DNA of 64,000 nt from Rugosimonospora acidiphila (GCF_039543385.1 NZ_BAABJQ010000035.1:1-64000), one strand, 5' to 3'. Positions 24,994 to 34,857 are shown, counted from the first letter of the stretch. Notes: a model not told the origin generated them from the letters alone. Made by a program: numbers and translations.

Positions 24994-26220
24994 ATGCAAC
25001 GGATCGAGGCGACGCAGCTGATTCCCGGCCGGGGAAGCCCGGTACCCGACGCGGTGGTGCTCATCGACGGGGAGGCGATCAGCTACGCCGGCCCGGCCGC
25101 CCAGGCGCCGCCGACCCCGGATGCCGCGACCGTGCACGCGCATACCGTGATGCCCGGCCTGTGGGACTGCCACACGCACCTGTTCGGCGCATACAGCCTG
25201 GACCTGGCGAGGCTGCCGGTGGAGCCCGCCCCGCTGCGGGCGGCCCGGGCGACGGCCGACCTGCGGGCCGCGCTGGACGCCGGGGTGACCACCGTGCGCG
25301 AGATGGGTGGCCTGGGCGTCCACCTGGCCAAGGCGGTGCGCGAGGGCATCGTGACCGGGCCGGACATCTATCCGGCCGGCGCCGTGCTGTCACCCACCGG
25401 CGGCCACGGTGACCTGCACGGGTACCCGCTGCCGTGGATGCTCGACTACACCGGCGCCGGTACCGAGTTCCGGCTCGCCGACGGTCCGGCGGAGTGCGCG
25501 AAGGCGGCCCGGGAACAGCTGCGCCGCGACGCGCGGGTCATCAAGGTGTGCGCCTCGGGCGGCGTGCTGTCCGAGGTCGACCATCCGATCCATCAGCAGT
25601 TCACCGGCGAGGAACTGCGCGCGGTCGTCGAGATGGCGGGGATGGCCGACCGGGTGGTGGCGGCGCACTGCCACGGCAAGCCGGGCATCATGGCCGCCCT
25701 GGAGGCCGGCGTGCGCACCATCGAACACGGCACGTACCTGGACGAGGAGTGCGCCGTCGCGATGCGGGAGACCGGCGCGGTCCTGGTGCCGACCCGCACC
25801 ATCGTAGTGGAGATCTGGGAGTCGCGGTCGGCGCCGCCGTGGGCCCAGGCGAAGCTGGACGCGCTGATCGACCAGCACACGGCCGCGGTGTCCCTGGCGC
25901 ACGAGTTGGGGGTGACCGTGGCGATGGGCACCGATTTGTCGTTGACGGCCGGCGACCGACCGGTCTCCTGGGGCCACAACGGCCGGGAACTGGGGCTGCT
26001 GGGCGAGTGCGGGTTCGACGCGCTGGAGGCGATCGAGGCGGCCACCGCCAACGGGCCGGCCACGCTGGGCCCCCAGGCGCCGCGCTCCGGCCAGCTCATC
26101 GAGTCGTACCGGGCCGACGTGCTCACGCTGGACGCCGATCCCCTTGTTGACCTGGGGATATTCGCCGAACCCGCGCACATCACCGGAGTCTGGAAGGGAG
26201 GAGACCGAGTCAAGGGATGA
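24994..26220 (+). CDS. Imidazolonepropionase-like amidohydrolase
   Basis: 408 residues, composite beta-sandwich plus TIM barrel. Metal-site residues are visible: H60 and H62 (DCHTHLFG), K184 (IKVCASGG, the position that is carbamylated), H225 (AAHCHG), H245 (IEHGTYLD) and the Asp of MGTDLSL. The closest family is the binuclear carboxypeptidase/imidazolonepropionase-like group (Xaa-Pro or Xaa-Arg dipeptidase type). The substrate is unknown, and there are no hut genes nearby. No signal peptide. It overlaps the LuxR-type regulator by 4 bp (ATGA). Confidence 0.88.
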   Translation: MQRIEATQLIPGRGSPVPDAVVLIDGEAISYAGPAAQAPPTPDAATVHAHTVMPGLWDCHTHLFGAYSLDLARLPVEPAPLRAARATADLRAALDAGVTTVREMGGLGVHLAKAVREGIVTGPDIYPAGAVLSPTGGHGDLHGYPLPWMLDYTGAGTEFRLADGPAECAKAAREQLRRDARVIKVCASGGVLSEVDHPIHQQFTGEELRAVVEMAGMADRVVAAHCHGKPGIMAALEAGVRTIEHGTYLDEECAVAMRETGAVLVPTRTIVVEIWESRSAPPWAQAKLDALIDQHTAAVSLAHELGVTVAMGTDLSLTAGDRPVSWGHNGRELGLLGECGFDALEAIEAATANGPATLGPQAPRSGQLIESYRADVLTLDADPLVDLGIFAEPAHITGVWKGGDRVKG

Positions 26221-29042
26221 ATGCGGACCGGAATCAGATGGTTGCGCTTTCGCTACAACGCCTCGCTCAAAGGTCCCCGGAACGCGCCGGACGAGGCAGA
26301 CTCCCCGTCGTGGGGGAACGTCGGCCACCCATTCCCATTGGTCGTGAGGACGCGCTCGGGGTGGCGCGCGTGCAGTTGGCGGACGCGGGCAGCGTCCTGC
26401 TCGTCGGGCCGGCCGGGATCGGTAAGTCGACCGTGCTGTCCAGCCTGGCCGCGGACCGGCCGGAGTCTCGCGTGCTGCGCGCCTCGGCGGCCGAGGTCGA
26501 GTCCGGGCTGCCGTACCTGACGCTGCTCGACCTGTTCACCGGCGCGCTGGCCGAGCACGGCTCGCTGCTGCCGGGCCATCTGCGCGCCGCGCTGGACGCC
26601 GCGCTGCTGCGCACCGTCGCACCGGCCACGCCGCAGGACGAGCTGGCGGTGCGGCTGGCCGTGCTGGAACTGCTGCGGGTGCTGGCCGCGCTCAGCCCGG
26701 TGCTGCTGGTCATCGACGACCTGCACTGGGTCGACGAGCCCAGCGCCGGGGTGCTGCGGTTCGTCGCCCGCCGGCTGTCCGGCCTCGCGGTACAGATGAT
26801 CGCCACCGAGCGCAGCGACGGCTCGTCCCGGCACGTCGACCTGTGCCCGGAGCCGTGCACCGAGCTGTCGCTCGGCCCGCTGTCCGAGGACGAGGTCGCC
26901 GACCTGCTCCGGGACCGCTTCGACGGCGCCCTGTCGCGCCCTACGATGACGCGCATCCACGCCGCGTCGGGCGGCAATCCGCTGTTCGCCGTCGAGCTCG
27001 GCCGGGCGCTGTCCGCGCGGGTCAGTCCACTGGGCGGCGGCGAGCCGCTGCCGGTACCGGACCGGTTGCGTGGGCTGCTCGCCGCGCGGCTGGCCGCACT
27101 GCCCGGTACGGCCGCGGTGCCGCTGATGGTGGTCGCGGCGGCCGCGCGGCCCACTCGCACCCTGATCGAGCGCGCCGGCGTCGATCCGGACGCCGACCTC
27201 GCCGAGGCGGTGCGGGCGGGGGTGCTCGCCGCCGAGGCCAACGGCATGATCGGGTTCAGCCACCCGCTGCTGCGCGAGATGGTCTACGCGGACGCCGATC
27301 AGTCCGCCCGGCTGCTGGCCCACGAGCGGCTGGCCGCGGCGGTCGACGATCCGGTCGAGCGGGCCCGGCACCTCGCGCTCGCCCGCAACGCGCCGGACGA
27401 GGGGCTGGCCAGCACGCTGGCCGACGCCGCGGCGGTGGCCCGGCGGCGCGGCGCGCCGGTGGTGGCCGCCGACCTGGCCCGGCTGGCGGCCGACCGCAGC
27501 ATCGACGAGAAGCGCGCCGCCGAGCGCCGGCTGGACGCCGCGCGGCACGCGTTCGCGGGCGGCTCCATCGTCGAGGCGCGCCGGCTGGCCACCGAGGCCC
27601 TACGGGGCGCGGCCGGGCCGGCCACCCGGGTGGAGGCCCGGTTGCTGCTGGTGGAGCTGGCCGGCCAGGACCAGTCGGGGACGGGGCCGCTGCTGGACGC
27701 GGCCACCGCCGACGCCGAGGACGTGCCGCGGCTGGTCGGCCGGGTGCGGCTGCAGCGCGCGGCCAAGGCGTTCTACGACGGGGATACCGAGTCGGCGCTG
27801 GCCGAGGTCAAGAGCGCCGAGGAGGCCGCCGAGCGGGCCTCGGACACCGAGTCGCTGGTCAAGAGCCTGGCCTGGCGGGCCCACCTGGAAGCGGCGATCA
27901 ACATCCGGGGCAGCGAAGAGATCATGGAGCGGGCCGCCGCGCTCTCCCGTGGCCTGCCGCTCAGCTCCTCGGTGGTCGAGGCGCGCCACATCACCACCGC
28001 GGCCGCCCTGCGCAGGGGCGAGGTGGCCGAGGCGGTGCGCCGGATCGAGACGCTGCGGGCCGAGGTGGAGCGCTCGGGTACGGTCCGGGACCTGGCCGAC
28101 GTGCTGCACGGGGTGGCGTCGGTGTACACCCGGGCCGGGCGGTGCGTCGACGCGCTGGCCGCCGGGCGGTACTGCATGCGGCTGTTCTCCGACATTTCGA
28201 CCGGACCGCCCGGAAACGGGCTACTGATCGCGGCGCTGGTGGAGCTGGCCGGCGGAACGGTCGAGCAGGCCGAGACGTACGTGCGCGCCGCGATCGAGGC
28301 CAGCGAGGCGGCCAAGGACGAGGACTGGCTCAAGGGCGCGTACGCGGTGCAGGGTCAGATCCTGCTGCTGGGCGGCGACCCGGTCGCCGCGGTGGAGCCG
28401 ATGCGCCGCTCGTACGCGCTGGAGCAGCGCCGTGGCCCGGTGGACCCCGCCGGCTTCATGTGGCACGCCGACTTCGTCGAGGCGCTGACCGCGGCCGGAG
28501 CCCGGGACGAGGCCTCCGGCGTGCTGGCCGAGGTCCGGGCGCAGGCCCGGCGGCTGGAGCGGCACGTGGTGGAACTGGGGCTGGACCGGGCCGACGCGGT
28601 GCTTCTCGCGGCCGGCGGCGACCCGCGCTCGGCCGCCGAGGGGCTGGCGCAGCGGCTGCACCGGTGGGCTGCCCACCCGTACCCGATCGAGCTCGCCCGG
28701 GGATGGCACACGCTGGGCACGATCGAGCGCCGGGCGCACCGGCGGGGCGCGGCGCGGGAGGCACTGACCGAGGCGATCGGCCGGTACTCGGCGGCCGGGG
28801 CGGGTCCCTGGCGGGCGGTGGCCGAGGGGGAGCTGGCCAGGCTGGACGGCGCCCGCGGGGCGGGGCTGTCCGAGACCGAGCGGCGCATCGTCGAGCTGGT
28901 GCGCAGCGGGGCCACCAACCGGGAGATCGCCCGGTCGACCTTCCTGTCGATCAAGGCGGTGGAGGCGAACCTCACCCGGCTGTACCGGCGGTTCGGGGTG
29001 CGCGGACGTGATCAACTGGCCCAGGGGATCGACGGGAGCTGA
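26217..29042 (+). CDS. Large ATP-binding LuxR-family regulator (LAL)
   Basis: 941 residues. The N-terminal AAA/STAND ATPase has Walker A GPAGIGKST (about 64-72) and Walker B LLVIDDLHWVD (about 161-171). A long Ala-rich helical, TPR-like middle follows, then a C-terminal LuxR helix-turn-helix (about 878-935; LSETERRIVELVRSGATNREIA). LAL proteins activate target operons on inducer binding. Translational coupling to the amidohydrolase suggests the inducer is related to that enzyme's substrate, or that the pair is autoregulated; this is inference. Confidence 0.92.
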   Translation: MNADRNQMVALSLQRLAQRSPERAGRGRLPVVGERRPPIPIGREDALGVARVQLADAGSVLLVGPAGIGKSTVLSSLAADRPESRVLRASAAEVESGLPYLTLLDLFTGALAEHGSLLPGHLRAALDAALLRTVAPATPQDELAVRLAVLELLRVLAALSPVLLVIDDLHWVDEPSAGVLRFVARRLSGLAVQMIATERSDGSSRHVDLCPEPCTELSLGPLSEDEVADLLRDRFDGALSRPTMTRIHAASGGNPLFAVELGRALSARVSPLGGGEPLPVPDRLRGLLAARLAALPGTAAVPLMVVAAAARPTRTLIERAGVDPDADLAEAVRAGVLAAEANGMIGFSHPLLREMVYADADQSARLLAHERLAAAVDDPVERARHLALARNAPDEGLASTLADAAAVARRRGAPVVAADLARLAADRSIDEKRAAERRLDAARHAFAGGSIVEARRLATEALRGAAGPATRVEARLLLVELAGQDQSGTGPLLDAATADAEDVPRLVGRVRLQRAAKAFYDGDTESALAEVKSAEEAAERASDTESLVKSLAWRAHLEAAINIRGSEEIMERAAALSRGLPLSSSVVEARHITTAAALRRGEVAEAVRRIETLRAEVERSGTVRDLADVLHGVASVYTRAGRCVDALAAGRYCMRLFSDISTGPPGNGLLIAALVELAGGTVEQAETYVRAAIEASEAAKDEDWLKGAYAVQGQILLLGGDPVAAVEPMRRSYALEQRRGPVDPAGFMWHADFVEALTAAGARDEASGVLAEVRAQARRLERHVVELGLDRADAVLLAAGGDPRSAAEGLAQRLHRWAAHPYPIELARGWHTLGTIERRAHRRGAAREALTEAIGRYSAAGAGPWRAVAEGELARLDGARGAGLSETERRIVELVRSGATNREIARSTFLSIKAVEANLTRLYRRFGVRGRDQLAQGIDGS

Positions 29043-29070
29043 CCGAATCCGGATCTTGAGCGGATCACCG

Positions 29071-29100
29071 TTGAACGCGTTCGTTGCATGCTGATACGCT
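29071..29100 (+). promoter_or_regulatory. arg operon promoter
   Basis: TTGAAC (29071-29076), an 18-bp spacer and TACGCT (29095-29100), one of the best sigma-70-type matches in the window. The predicted start is near 29107. Confidence 0.75.
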
Positions 29101-29120
29101 CCTTTGCATAGCGATGCGAG
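29083..29120 (+). promoter_or_regulatory. Tandem ARG boxes (ArgR operator)
   Basis: Two imperfect palindromes, TGCAT-GCTG-ATACG (29085-29098) and TGCAT-AGCG-ATGCG (29105-29118), match the TGNAT-N4-ATNCA pattern of ARG boxes. As 18-bp boxes they are 2 bp apart, the canonical arrangement for an ArgR hexamer. They cover the -10 and transcription start, and argR is in the same operon. Confidence 0.75.
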
Positions 29121-29129
29121 GGAGGATGC

Positions 29130-30146
29130 ATGGGAGCGCGAGTGGCGGTGGCCGGCGCCAGCGGGTACGCCGGGGGTGAACTGCTGCGCCTGCTTGCCGG
29201 GCACCCCGAGGTCGAAGTGGTGGCGGCGAGCGCGCACAGCCAGGCGGGAACCCCGTTGGCGGAGGTGCATCCGCACCTGGTCACCCTGGCCGATCTTGTC
29301 CTGACCGAGACCGATCCGGACACCCTGGGCGGCGCGGACCTGGTCTTCCTGGCCCTGCCGCACGGGCAGTCCGCCGAGCTGGCGGCGGCGATGCCCGCTC
29401 ACGTCAAGATCGTTGACCTGGGTGCCGACCACCGGCTGCGTGACGCCGGGGCGTGGGCGCGCTACTACGGTGGCCCGCACGCCGGCGCCTGGACCTACGG
29501 CCTGCCGGAACTGCCCGGCCAGCGGGAGGCCATCGCCGGGGCGGACCGGGTGGCCAACACCGGCTGCTACGCGGTGTCGGTGATCCTCGCTCTCGCCCCG
29601 CTCATCGCGGTCGGGCTGGCGGACCCGGAGGACGTGGTAGTGGTCGCGTCCTCGGGCACCTCGGGGGCCGGGCGGGGGCTCAAGCCGAACCTGCTGGGCA
29701 GCGAGGTGATGGGCGACCTGTCGCCGTACAAGGTCGGCGCCCACCAGCACGTACCGGAGATCAAGCAGGCCACCGGTGCGCGGACGCTGTCCATGACGCC
29801 GGTGCTGGCGCCGATGCCGCGGGGCATCCTGGCGACGGTCACCGCCCGCCCGACCTCCGCGGGGGTCACGGCCGCCGACGTCGAGGCGGTGCTGGCCGAG
29901 GCGTACCGGGGCGAGCCGTTCGTGCGGGTACTGCCCGGCAACGCCTGGCCGCACACGGCCGCGACATCCGGTTCGAACGCGGCGCACCTGAAGTCCACGA
30001 TGGACACCGACTCGGGCCGCATCATGGTGGTCTCGGCCATCGACAACCTGGGCAAGGGCGCGGCCGGCCAGGCCATCCAGTGCGCGAACCTGATGCTCGG
30101 CCTGGCCGAGACGACCGGCCTGACCGCGAACGGGGTGGCGCCGTGA
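29130..30146 (+). CDS. argC: N-acetyl-gamma-glutamyl-phosphate reductase
   Basis: Third step of arginine synthesis (NADPH reduction). NADP loop GASGYAGGE (residues 9-17) and active-site C146 in VANTGCYAVS. 338 residues. GGGAGG ribosome site. Its stop overlaps the argJ GTG. Confidence 0.97.
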   Translation: MGARVAVAGASGYAGGELLRLLAGHPEVEVVAASAHSQAGTPLAEVHPHLVTLADLVLTETDPDTLGGADLVFLALPHGQSAELAAAMPAHVKIVDLGADHRLRDAGAWARYYGGPHAGAWTYGLPELPGQREAIAGADRVANTGCYAVSVILALAPLIAVGLADPEDVVVVASSGTSGAGRGLKPNLLGSEVMGDLSPYKVGAHQHVPEIKQATGARTLSMTPVLAPMPRGILATVTARPTSAGVTAADVEAVLAEAYRGEPFVRVLPGNAWPHTAATSGSNAAHLKSTMDTDSGRIMVVSAIDNLGKGAAGQAIQCANLMLGLAETTGLTANGVAP

Positions 30147-31339
30147 GCGAGTTGCCCGTGAGTGAGGGATCGGTTGGAGTTACGGCCGCCGCGGGGTTCC
30201 GGGCGGCCGGCGTGGCCGCCGGGCTCAAGGCCAGCGGCGGCCTCGACGTGGCGCTCGTGGTCAACGACGGCCCGGACGCGAGCGCGGCCGGGGTCTTCAC
30301 CGCCAACCGGGTCAAGGCCGCGCCGGTGCTGTGGAGCCAGCAGGTGCTGCGCGGCCCGGCGGTGCGCGCGGTGGTGCTCAACTCAGGCGGCGCCAACGCC
30401 TGTACCGGGGCGCCGGGCTTCCAGGACACCCACGCGACGGCGGAGCACACCGCCCGGGTACTGGACGCCGCCGGGATCTCGATCGGGGCCGGCGAGGTGG
30501 CGGTCTGCTCGACGGGGCTGATCGGCGAGCGGCTGCCCATGGACAAGCTGCTGCCCGGCGTGGACGCCGCGGCCGGTGAGTTGTCGGCCGACGGTGGCGC
30601 ACCGGCGGCGCTGGCCATCATGACCACCGACACGCGGCCGAAGACCACCGTCGTCCCGGGATCGGGGTGGTGCGTGGGCGGGATGGCCAAGGGCGCCGGC
30701 ATGCTCGCCCCCGGGCTGGCCACCATGCTGGTGGTGTTGACCACCGACGCGGTGGCGGACTCCGAGGCGCTGGATGCCGCGCTGCGCGAGGCGACCCGCC
30801 TGACCTTCGACCGGCTCGACTCCGACGGGTGCATGTCCACCAACGACACGGTGCTGCTGCTGGCCAGCGGCGCCTCGGGCATCGCGCCGGAGCGGGACGA
30901 GCTGACCCGCGCGGTGACCGCCGCGTGCGGCAACCTCGCCGCGGCGCTGCTGTCCGACGCCGAGGGGTCGACCAAGGACGTCACGATCGAGGTGACCGGC
31001 GCGGCGAGCGAGGCGGACGCGGTACAGGTGGGGCGGGCCGTGGCGCGTAACAGCCTGGTGAAGACCGCGCTGTTCGGCAACGACCCGAACTGGGGCCGGA
31101 TCCTGGCCGCCGTGGGCACCACGAGCGCCGTGTTCGAGCCGGACCAGCTCGACGTCGCGGTCAACGGGGTGTGGGTGTGCCGGGGCGGCGGTGCGGCCGA
31201 GGATCGGTCCAAAGTGGACCTCACCGGCCGGGCCGTGACGATAACCATCGAACTGCACGCCGGCGGCGAACAGGCGACCATCTGGACCAACGACCTGTCG
31301 CTGGCGTACGTCCACGAGAACTCGGCGTACTCGACATGA
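30143..31339 (+). CDS. argJ: Glutamate N-acetyltransferase / amino-acid N-acetyltransferase
   Basis: Recycles the acetyl group from N-acetylornithine to glutamate. This is an Ntn hydrolase that cleaves itself; the Ala-Thr cleavage site and nucleophile Thr194 lie in APGLATMLV. The C-terminal GNDPNWGRI is conserved. 398 residues from GTG 30143 (GTGA overlap with argC); GTG 30159 is an alternative. Whether it is mono- or bifunctional cannot be told from sequence. Confidence 0.96.
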   Translation: MSELPVSEGSVGVTAAAGFRAAGVAAGLKASGGLDVALVVNDGPDASAAGVFTANRVKAAPVLWSQQVLRGPAVRAVVLNSGGANACTGAPGFQDTHATAEHTARVLDAAGISIGAGEVAVCSTGLIGERLPMDKLLPGVDAAAGELSADGGAPAALAIMTTDTRPKTTVVPGSGWCVGGMAKGAGMLAPGLATMLVVLTTDAVADSEALDAALREATRLTFDRLDSDGCMSTNDTVLLLASGASGIAPERDELTRAVTAACGNLAAALLSDAEGSTKDVTIEVTGAASEADAVQVGRAVARNSLVKTALFGNDPNWGRILAAVGTTSAVFEPDQLDVAVNGVWVCRGGGAAEDRSKVDLTGRAVTITIELHAGGEQATIWTNDLSLAYVHENSAYST

Positions 31340-32229
31340 CCGCATCGTTGACCCGTGACATGGCGGTGGCGCAGTCCAAGGCCGCCACCCTGATCGAGGC
31401 GCTGCCGTGGCTGGCCCGGTTCCACGGCGCCACCATCGTCATCAAGTACGGCGGCAACGCGATGACCTCGCCGGAGCTGCGCCGGGACTTCGCGGCCGAC
31501 ATGGTGTTCCTGCGCTACGTCGGGCTCAAGCCGGTCGTGGTGCACGGCGGCGGGCCGCAGATCTCGACGATGCTGTCCCGGCTGGGCATCGAGAGCGAAT
31601 TCCGCGGCGGGCTGCGGGTCACCACGCCCGAGGCGATGGACGTGGTGCGGATGGTGCTCGTCGGGCAGGTCGGCCGGGAGCTGGTGGGGCTGATCAACGA
31701 GTACGGTCCGTTCGCAGTCGGCCTGTCCGGTGAGGACGCCCGGCTGTTCACCGCCGTGCGCCGGCCGGCCTTCGTCAACGGCGAGCCGGTCGACGTCGGC
31801 CAGGTGGGCGACGTGGACGCGGTGAACGTGTCGGCGGTCGCCGACCTCATCGACGCCGGGCGCATCCCGGTGGTGTCCACGGTCGCGCCGGACGTCGACG
31901 GCGTGCTGCACAACCTCAACGCGGATACCGCCGCGGCCGCATTGGCGGTCGCGCTGCGGGCCCGGAAGCTGGTCGTGCTGACCGACGTCAGCGGCCTCTA
32001 CGCGTCCTGGCCGGACGAGTCCAGCCTGATCTCCCTGATCGGCACCGACGCGCTCGCCGAACTGCTGCCGAGCCTGTCGGCCGGCATGGCGCCCAAGATG
32101 GAGGCCTGCCTGCGCGCCGTACGCGGCGGCGTGCCCGCGGCCCACGTCGTGGACGGTCGGGTCGCCCACTCCACGCTGCTGGAAGTCTTTACCTCGGAGG
32201 GTTTCGGAACCATGGTGGTGCCGTCATGA
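31336..32229 (+). CDS. argB: Acetylglutamate kinase
   Basis: Phosphorylates N-acetylglutamate. Amino-acid-kinase motifs IVIKYGGNAM (N-terminal lysine loop) and VVHGGGPQIS are present, with the C-terminal GMAPKMEACLRAV. 297 residues, including an N-terminal helix typical of arginine-inhibitable hexameric enzymes. ATGA overlap with argJ and 4-bp overlap with argD. Confidence 0.97.
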   Translation: MTASLTRDMAVAQSKAATLIEALPWLARFHGATIVIKYGGNAMTSPELRRDFAADMVFLRYVGLKPVVVHGGGPQISTMLSRLGIESEFRGGLRVTTPEAMDVVRMVLVGQVGRELVGLINEYGPFAVGLSGEDARLFTAVRRPAFVNGEPVDVGQVGDVDAVNVSAVADLIDAGRIPVVSTVAPDVDGVLHNLNADTAAAALAVALRARKLVVLTDVSGLYASWPDESSLISLIGTDALAELLPSLSAGMAPKMEACLRAVRGGVPAAHVVDGRVAHSTLLEVFTSEGFGTMVVPS

Positions 32230-33410
32230 CCAGTTCCCTGATCGAGCGTTGGCAACAGTCCATGATGGACAACTACGGCACTCCGCCGCTCGCCCTGGTG
32301 CGCGGCGAGGGCGCGGTGGTCTGGGACGAGTCCGGGCGCTCCTATGTGGACCTGCTCGGCGGGATAGCGGTCAACGTGCTCGGCCACGCCCACCCGGCGG
32401 TGGTCAACGCCGTCAGCCGGCAGATCGCCACCCTCGGGCACGTGTCCAACCTCTACATCGCCGAGCCGCCGGTGGCGCTGGCCGAACTGCTGCTGGCCCT
32501 GGTCGGCCGGCCGGGCCGGGTGTTCTTCGCCAACTCGGGTGCGGAGGCATCCGAGGCGGCGTTCAAGCTGTCGCGCCGCACCGGGCGCACGCACGTGGTG
32601 GCGGCCGAGGGCGGGTTCCACGGGCGCACCATGGGCGCGCTCGCGCTGACCGGCCAGCCGGGCAAGGTCGACCCGTTCCGGCCGCTGCCCGGTGACGTCA
32701 CCCACGTGCCGTACGGCTCGGTGGAGGCGCTCGCGGCCGCGGTCACCGACGACACCGCGATGGTGATCCTGGAGCCGATCCAGGGCGAGCAGGGTGTCGT
32801 GGTGCCGCCGAGCGGATACCTGGCCGCGGCCCGCGAGATCACCACCCGGCACGGCGCGCTGCTCGCGCTCGACGAGGTGCAGACCGGCATCGGGCGCACC
32901 GGCCACTGGTTCGCCCACCAGGCCGAGGGCATCGAGCCGGACGTCATGACTTTGGCCAAGGGGCTCGGCGGCGGGCTGCCGATCGGCGCCTGCCTGGCCT
33001 TCGGCCCGGCCGCCGACCTGTTCGGCCCGGGCAGCCACGGCAGCACCTTCGGCGGCAACCCGGTCAGCTGCGCGGCGGCGCTGGCGGTGCTCGGCACCAT
33101 CTCCTCCGAGGGGCTGCTGGACCACGTGAAGCGGATCGGCGAGCGGCTCCGCCGGGGCGTCGAGGCGATGAACCACCCGCTGGTGTCCCAGGTGCGCGGG
33201 GCCGGCCTGCTGCTGGGCATCGTGCTGAAGCAGCCGGTCAGCAAGGCCGTCGCCGGGGCGCTGCTGGAGGCCGGCTTCCTGGTCAACCCCATCCAACCGA
33301 ACGTGATCAGGCTGGCTCCGCCGCTGATCCTGTCCGCCGACCAGGCCGACGCGTTCGTCGGCGCGTTGTCCCATGTGGACACCGAGACCATCCAGGGAAG
33401 TGAGTCATGA
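32226..33410 (+). CDS. argD: Acetylornithine aminotransferase
   Basis: PLP class-III aminotransferase. Cofactor lysine K245 in MTLAKGLGGG, NSGAEASE phosphate-binding stretch, and ALDEVQTGIGRTG with the PLP-ring Asp. 394 residues. Overlaps argB and argF by 4 bp each. Confidence 0.97.
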   Translation: MTSSLIERWQQSMMDNYGTPPLALVRGEGAVVWDESGRSYVDLLGGIAVNVLGHAHPAVVNAVSRQIATLGHVSNLYIAEPPVALAELLLALVGRPGRVFFANSGAEASEAAFKLSRRTGRTHVVAAEGGFHGRTMGALALTGQPGKVDPFRPLPGDVTHVPYGSVEALAAAVTDDTAMVILEPIQGEQGVVVPPSGYLAAAREITTRHGALLALDEVQTGIGRTGHWFAHQAEGIEPDVMTLAKGLGGGLPIGACLAFGPAADLFGPGSHGSTFGGNPVSCAAALAVLGTISSEGLLDHVKRIGERLRRGVEAMNHPLVSQVRGAGLLLGIVLKQPVSKAVAGALLEAGFLVNPIQPNVIRLAPPLILSADQADAFVGALSHVDTETIQGSES

Positions 33411-34339
33411 CCCGTCACCTGCTGCGCGACGACGACCTGAGCCCGTCCGAGCAGGCGACGGTGCTCGACCTGGCGGCCGAGTTCAAGAAGGACCGGTACG
33501 CCCACCGGCCGCTGGCCGGCCCGCGCCCGGTGGCGCTCATCTTCGAGAAGCCCTCGCTGCGCACCCGGGTCTCGTTCGAGACCGGCGTCGCCCAGCTGGG
33601 CGGGCAGCCGCTGGTCATCGACTCGCGCTCCACCCACTTCGGCCGCGGCGAGAGCATCGACGACGCGGCGGCGGTGCTGTCCCGGTACGTGGACGCGATC
33701 GTGATCCGTACCTTCTCCGACGCCCGGCTGGCGGCGCTGGCCGCGGGCGGCACGGTACCGGTGGTCAACGCGCTCACCGACGGCTTCCACCCCTGCCAGC
33801 TGCTGGCCGACCTGCTGACCATCCGGGAACGGCTGGGCTCCACGGCCGGCCGGACGCTGGCGTACGTCGGCGACGCGGCCAACAACATGGCGCACTCGTA
33901 CCTGCTGGCCGGGGCCACCGCGGGCATGCGGGTACGGGTCAGCGGCCCGGCCGGGTACGACCCGGACCCGGCGGTGCTGGCCCGGGCGCATGAGCTCGCG
34001 GCGTGGACCGGCGGCGGGGTGGAGTCGGTGCGCGACCCGTACGAGGCGGTGGACGGCGCGGACGTGGTGGCCACCGACGCGTGGACCTCGATGGGCCAGG
34101 AGGACGACGGGCGGGACCGGATCACCCCGTTCCTGCCGTACCAGGTCAACTCCAAGCTGCTGGCCGCCGCGGCGCCCGGCGCGATCGTGCTGCACTGCCT
34201 TCCCGCGCACCGGGGCGAGGAGATCACCGACGAGGTGATGGACGGCCCGGCCAGCGCCGTGTTCGATCAGGCGGAGAACCGGCTGCACGCGCAGAAGGCG
34301 CTGCTGGCCTGGCTGATGTCCGCCGGGGACACCCGATGA
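33407..34339 (+). CDS. argF: Ornithine carbamoyltransferase
   Basis: Makes citrulline from ornithine and carbamoyl phosphate. Carbamoyl-phosphate loop SLRTR (50-54), DGFHPCQ and the HCLPAHRG ornithine/catalytic Cys loop. 310 residues, normal. Overlaps argR by 4 bp. Confidence 0.97.
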   Translation: MTRHLLRDDDLSPSEQATVLDLAAEFKKDRYAHRPLAGPRPVALIFEKPSLRTRVSFETGVAQLGGQPLVIDSRSTHFGRGESIDDAAAVLSRYVDAIVIRTFSDARLAALAAGGTVPVVNALTDGFHPCQLLADLLTIRERLGSTAGRTLAYVGDAANNMAHSYLLAGATAGMRVRVSGPAGYDPDPAVLARAHELAAWTGGGVESVRDPYEAVDGADVVATDAWTSMGQEDDGRDRITPFLPYQVNSKLLAAAAPGAIVLHCLPAHRGEEITDEVMDGPASAVFDQAENRLHAQKALLAWLMSAGDTR

Positions 34340-34857
34340 CCGCGCCGCTGACCAAGACCGCCCGGCACGCCCGGATCGCCCGGCTGATCCGGGAACGGCC
34401 GGTGCGCTCGCAGACCGAACTGGCCGACCTGCTCGCGGCCGACGGGGTACAGGTCACCCAGGCCACGCTGTCCCGTGACCTGGAGGAGATGGGCGCGGTG
34501 AAGGTCCGCGCGAGCGACGGCGCCCCGGCCGCGTACCTGATTCCGGAGGACGGTAACCCCGTGCTGCGCCCGGCCGAGCAGGCCCCGGCACGCCTGGTGC
34601 GGCTGCTGCGCGAACTGCTCACCGGCGCCGACGCCAGCGGCAACCTGGTGGTGCTGCGTACTCCGCCCGGGGCCGCGCAGTTCCTCGCCAGCGCGCTGGA
34701 CCGCTCCGGCCTGCCGGACGTGGTCGGCACCATCGCCGGTGACGACACCATCCTCGTCGTGGCGCGCGAGACCGGCGAGGACGCCATCAACCGCAGTGGC
34801 CAGCGGCTGGCCGCCAAGCTGTCCGGCTGGGCCGGGCGTGAGGAAGGCAACGAATGA
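34336..34857 (+). CDS. argR: Arginine repressor
   Basis: 173 residues. The N-terminal winged helix (SQTELADLLAADGVQVTQATLSRD) binds ARG boxes. The C-terminal domain with GTIAGDDTILVV forms the arginine-binding hexamer core. Co-transcribed with the genes it controls; the tandem boxes upstream of argC are its likely target. Confidence 0.96.
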   Translation: MTAPLTKTARHARIARLIRERPVRSQTELADLLAADGVQVTQATLSRDLEEMGAVKVRASDGAPAAYLIPEDGNPVLRPAEQAPARLVRLLRELLTGADASGNLVVLRTPPGAAQFLASALDRSGLPDVVGTIAGDDTILVVARETGEDAINRSGQRLAAKLSGWAGREEGNE

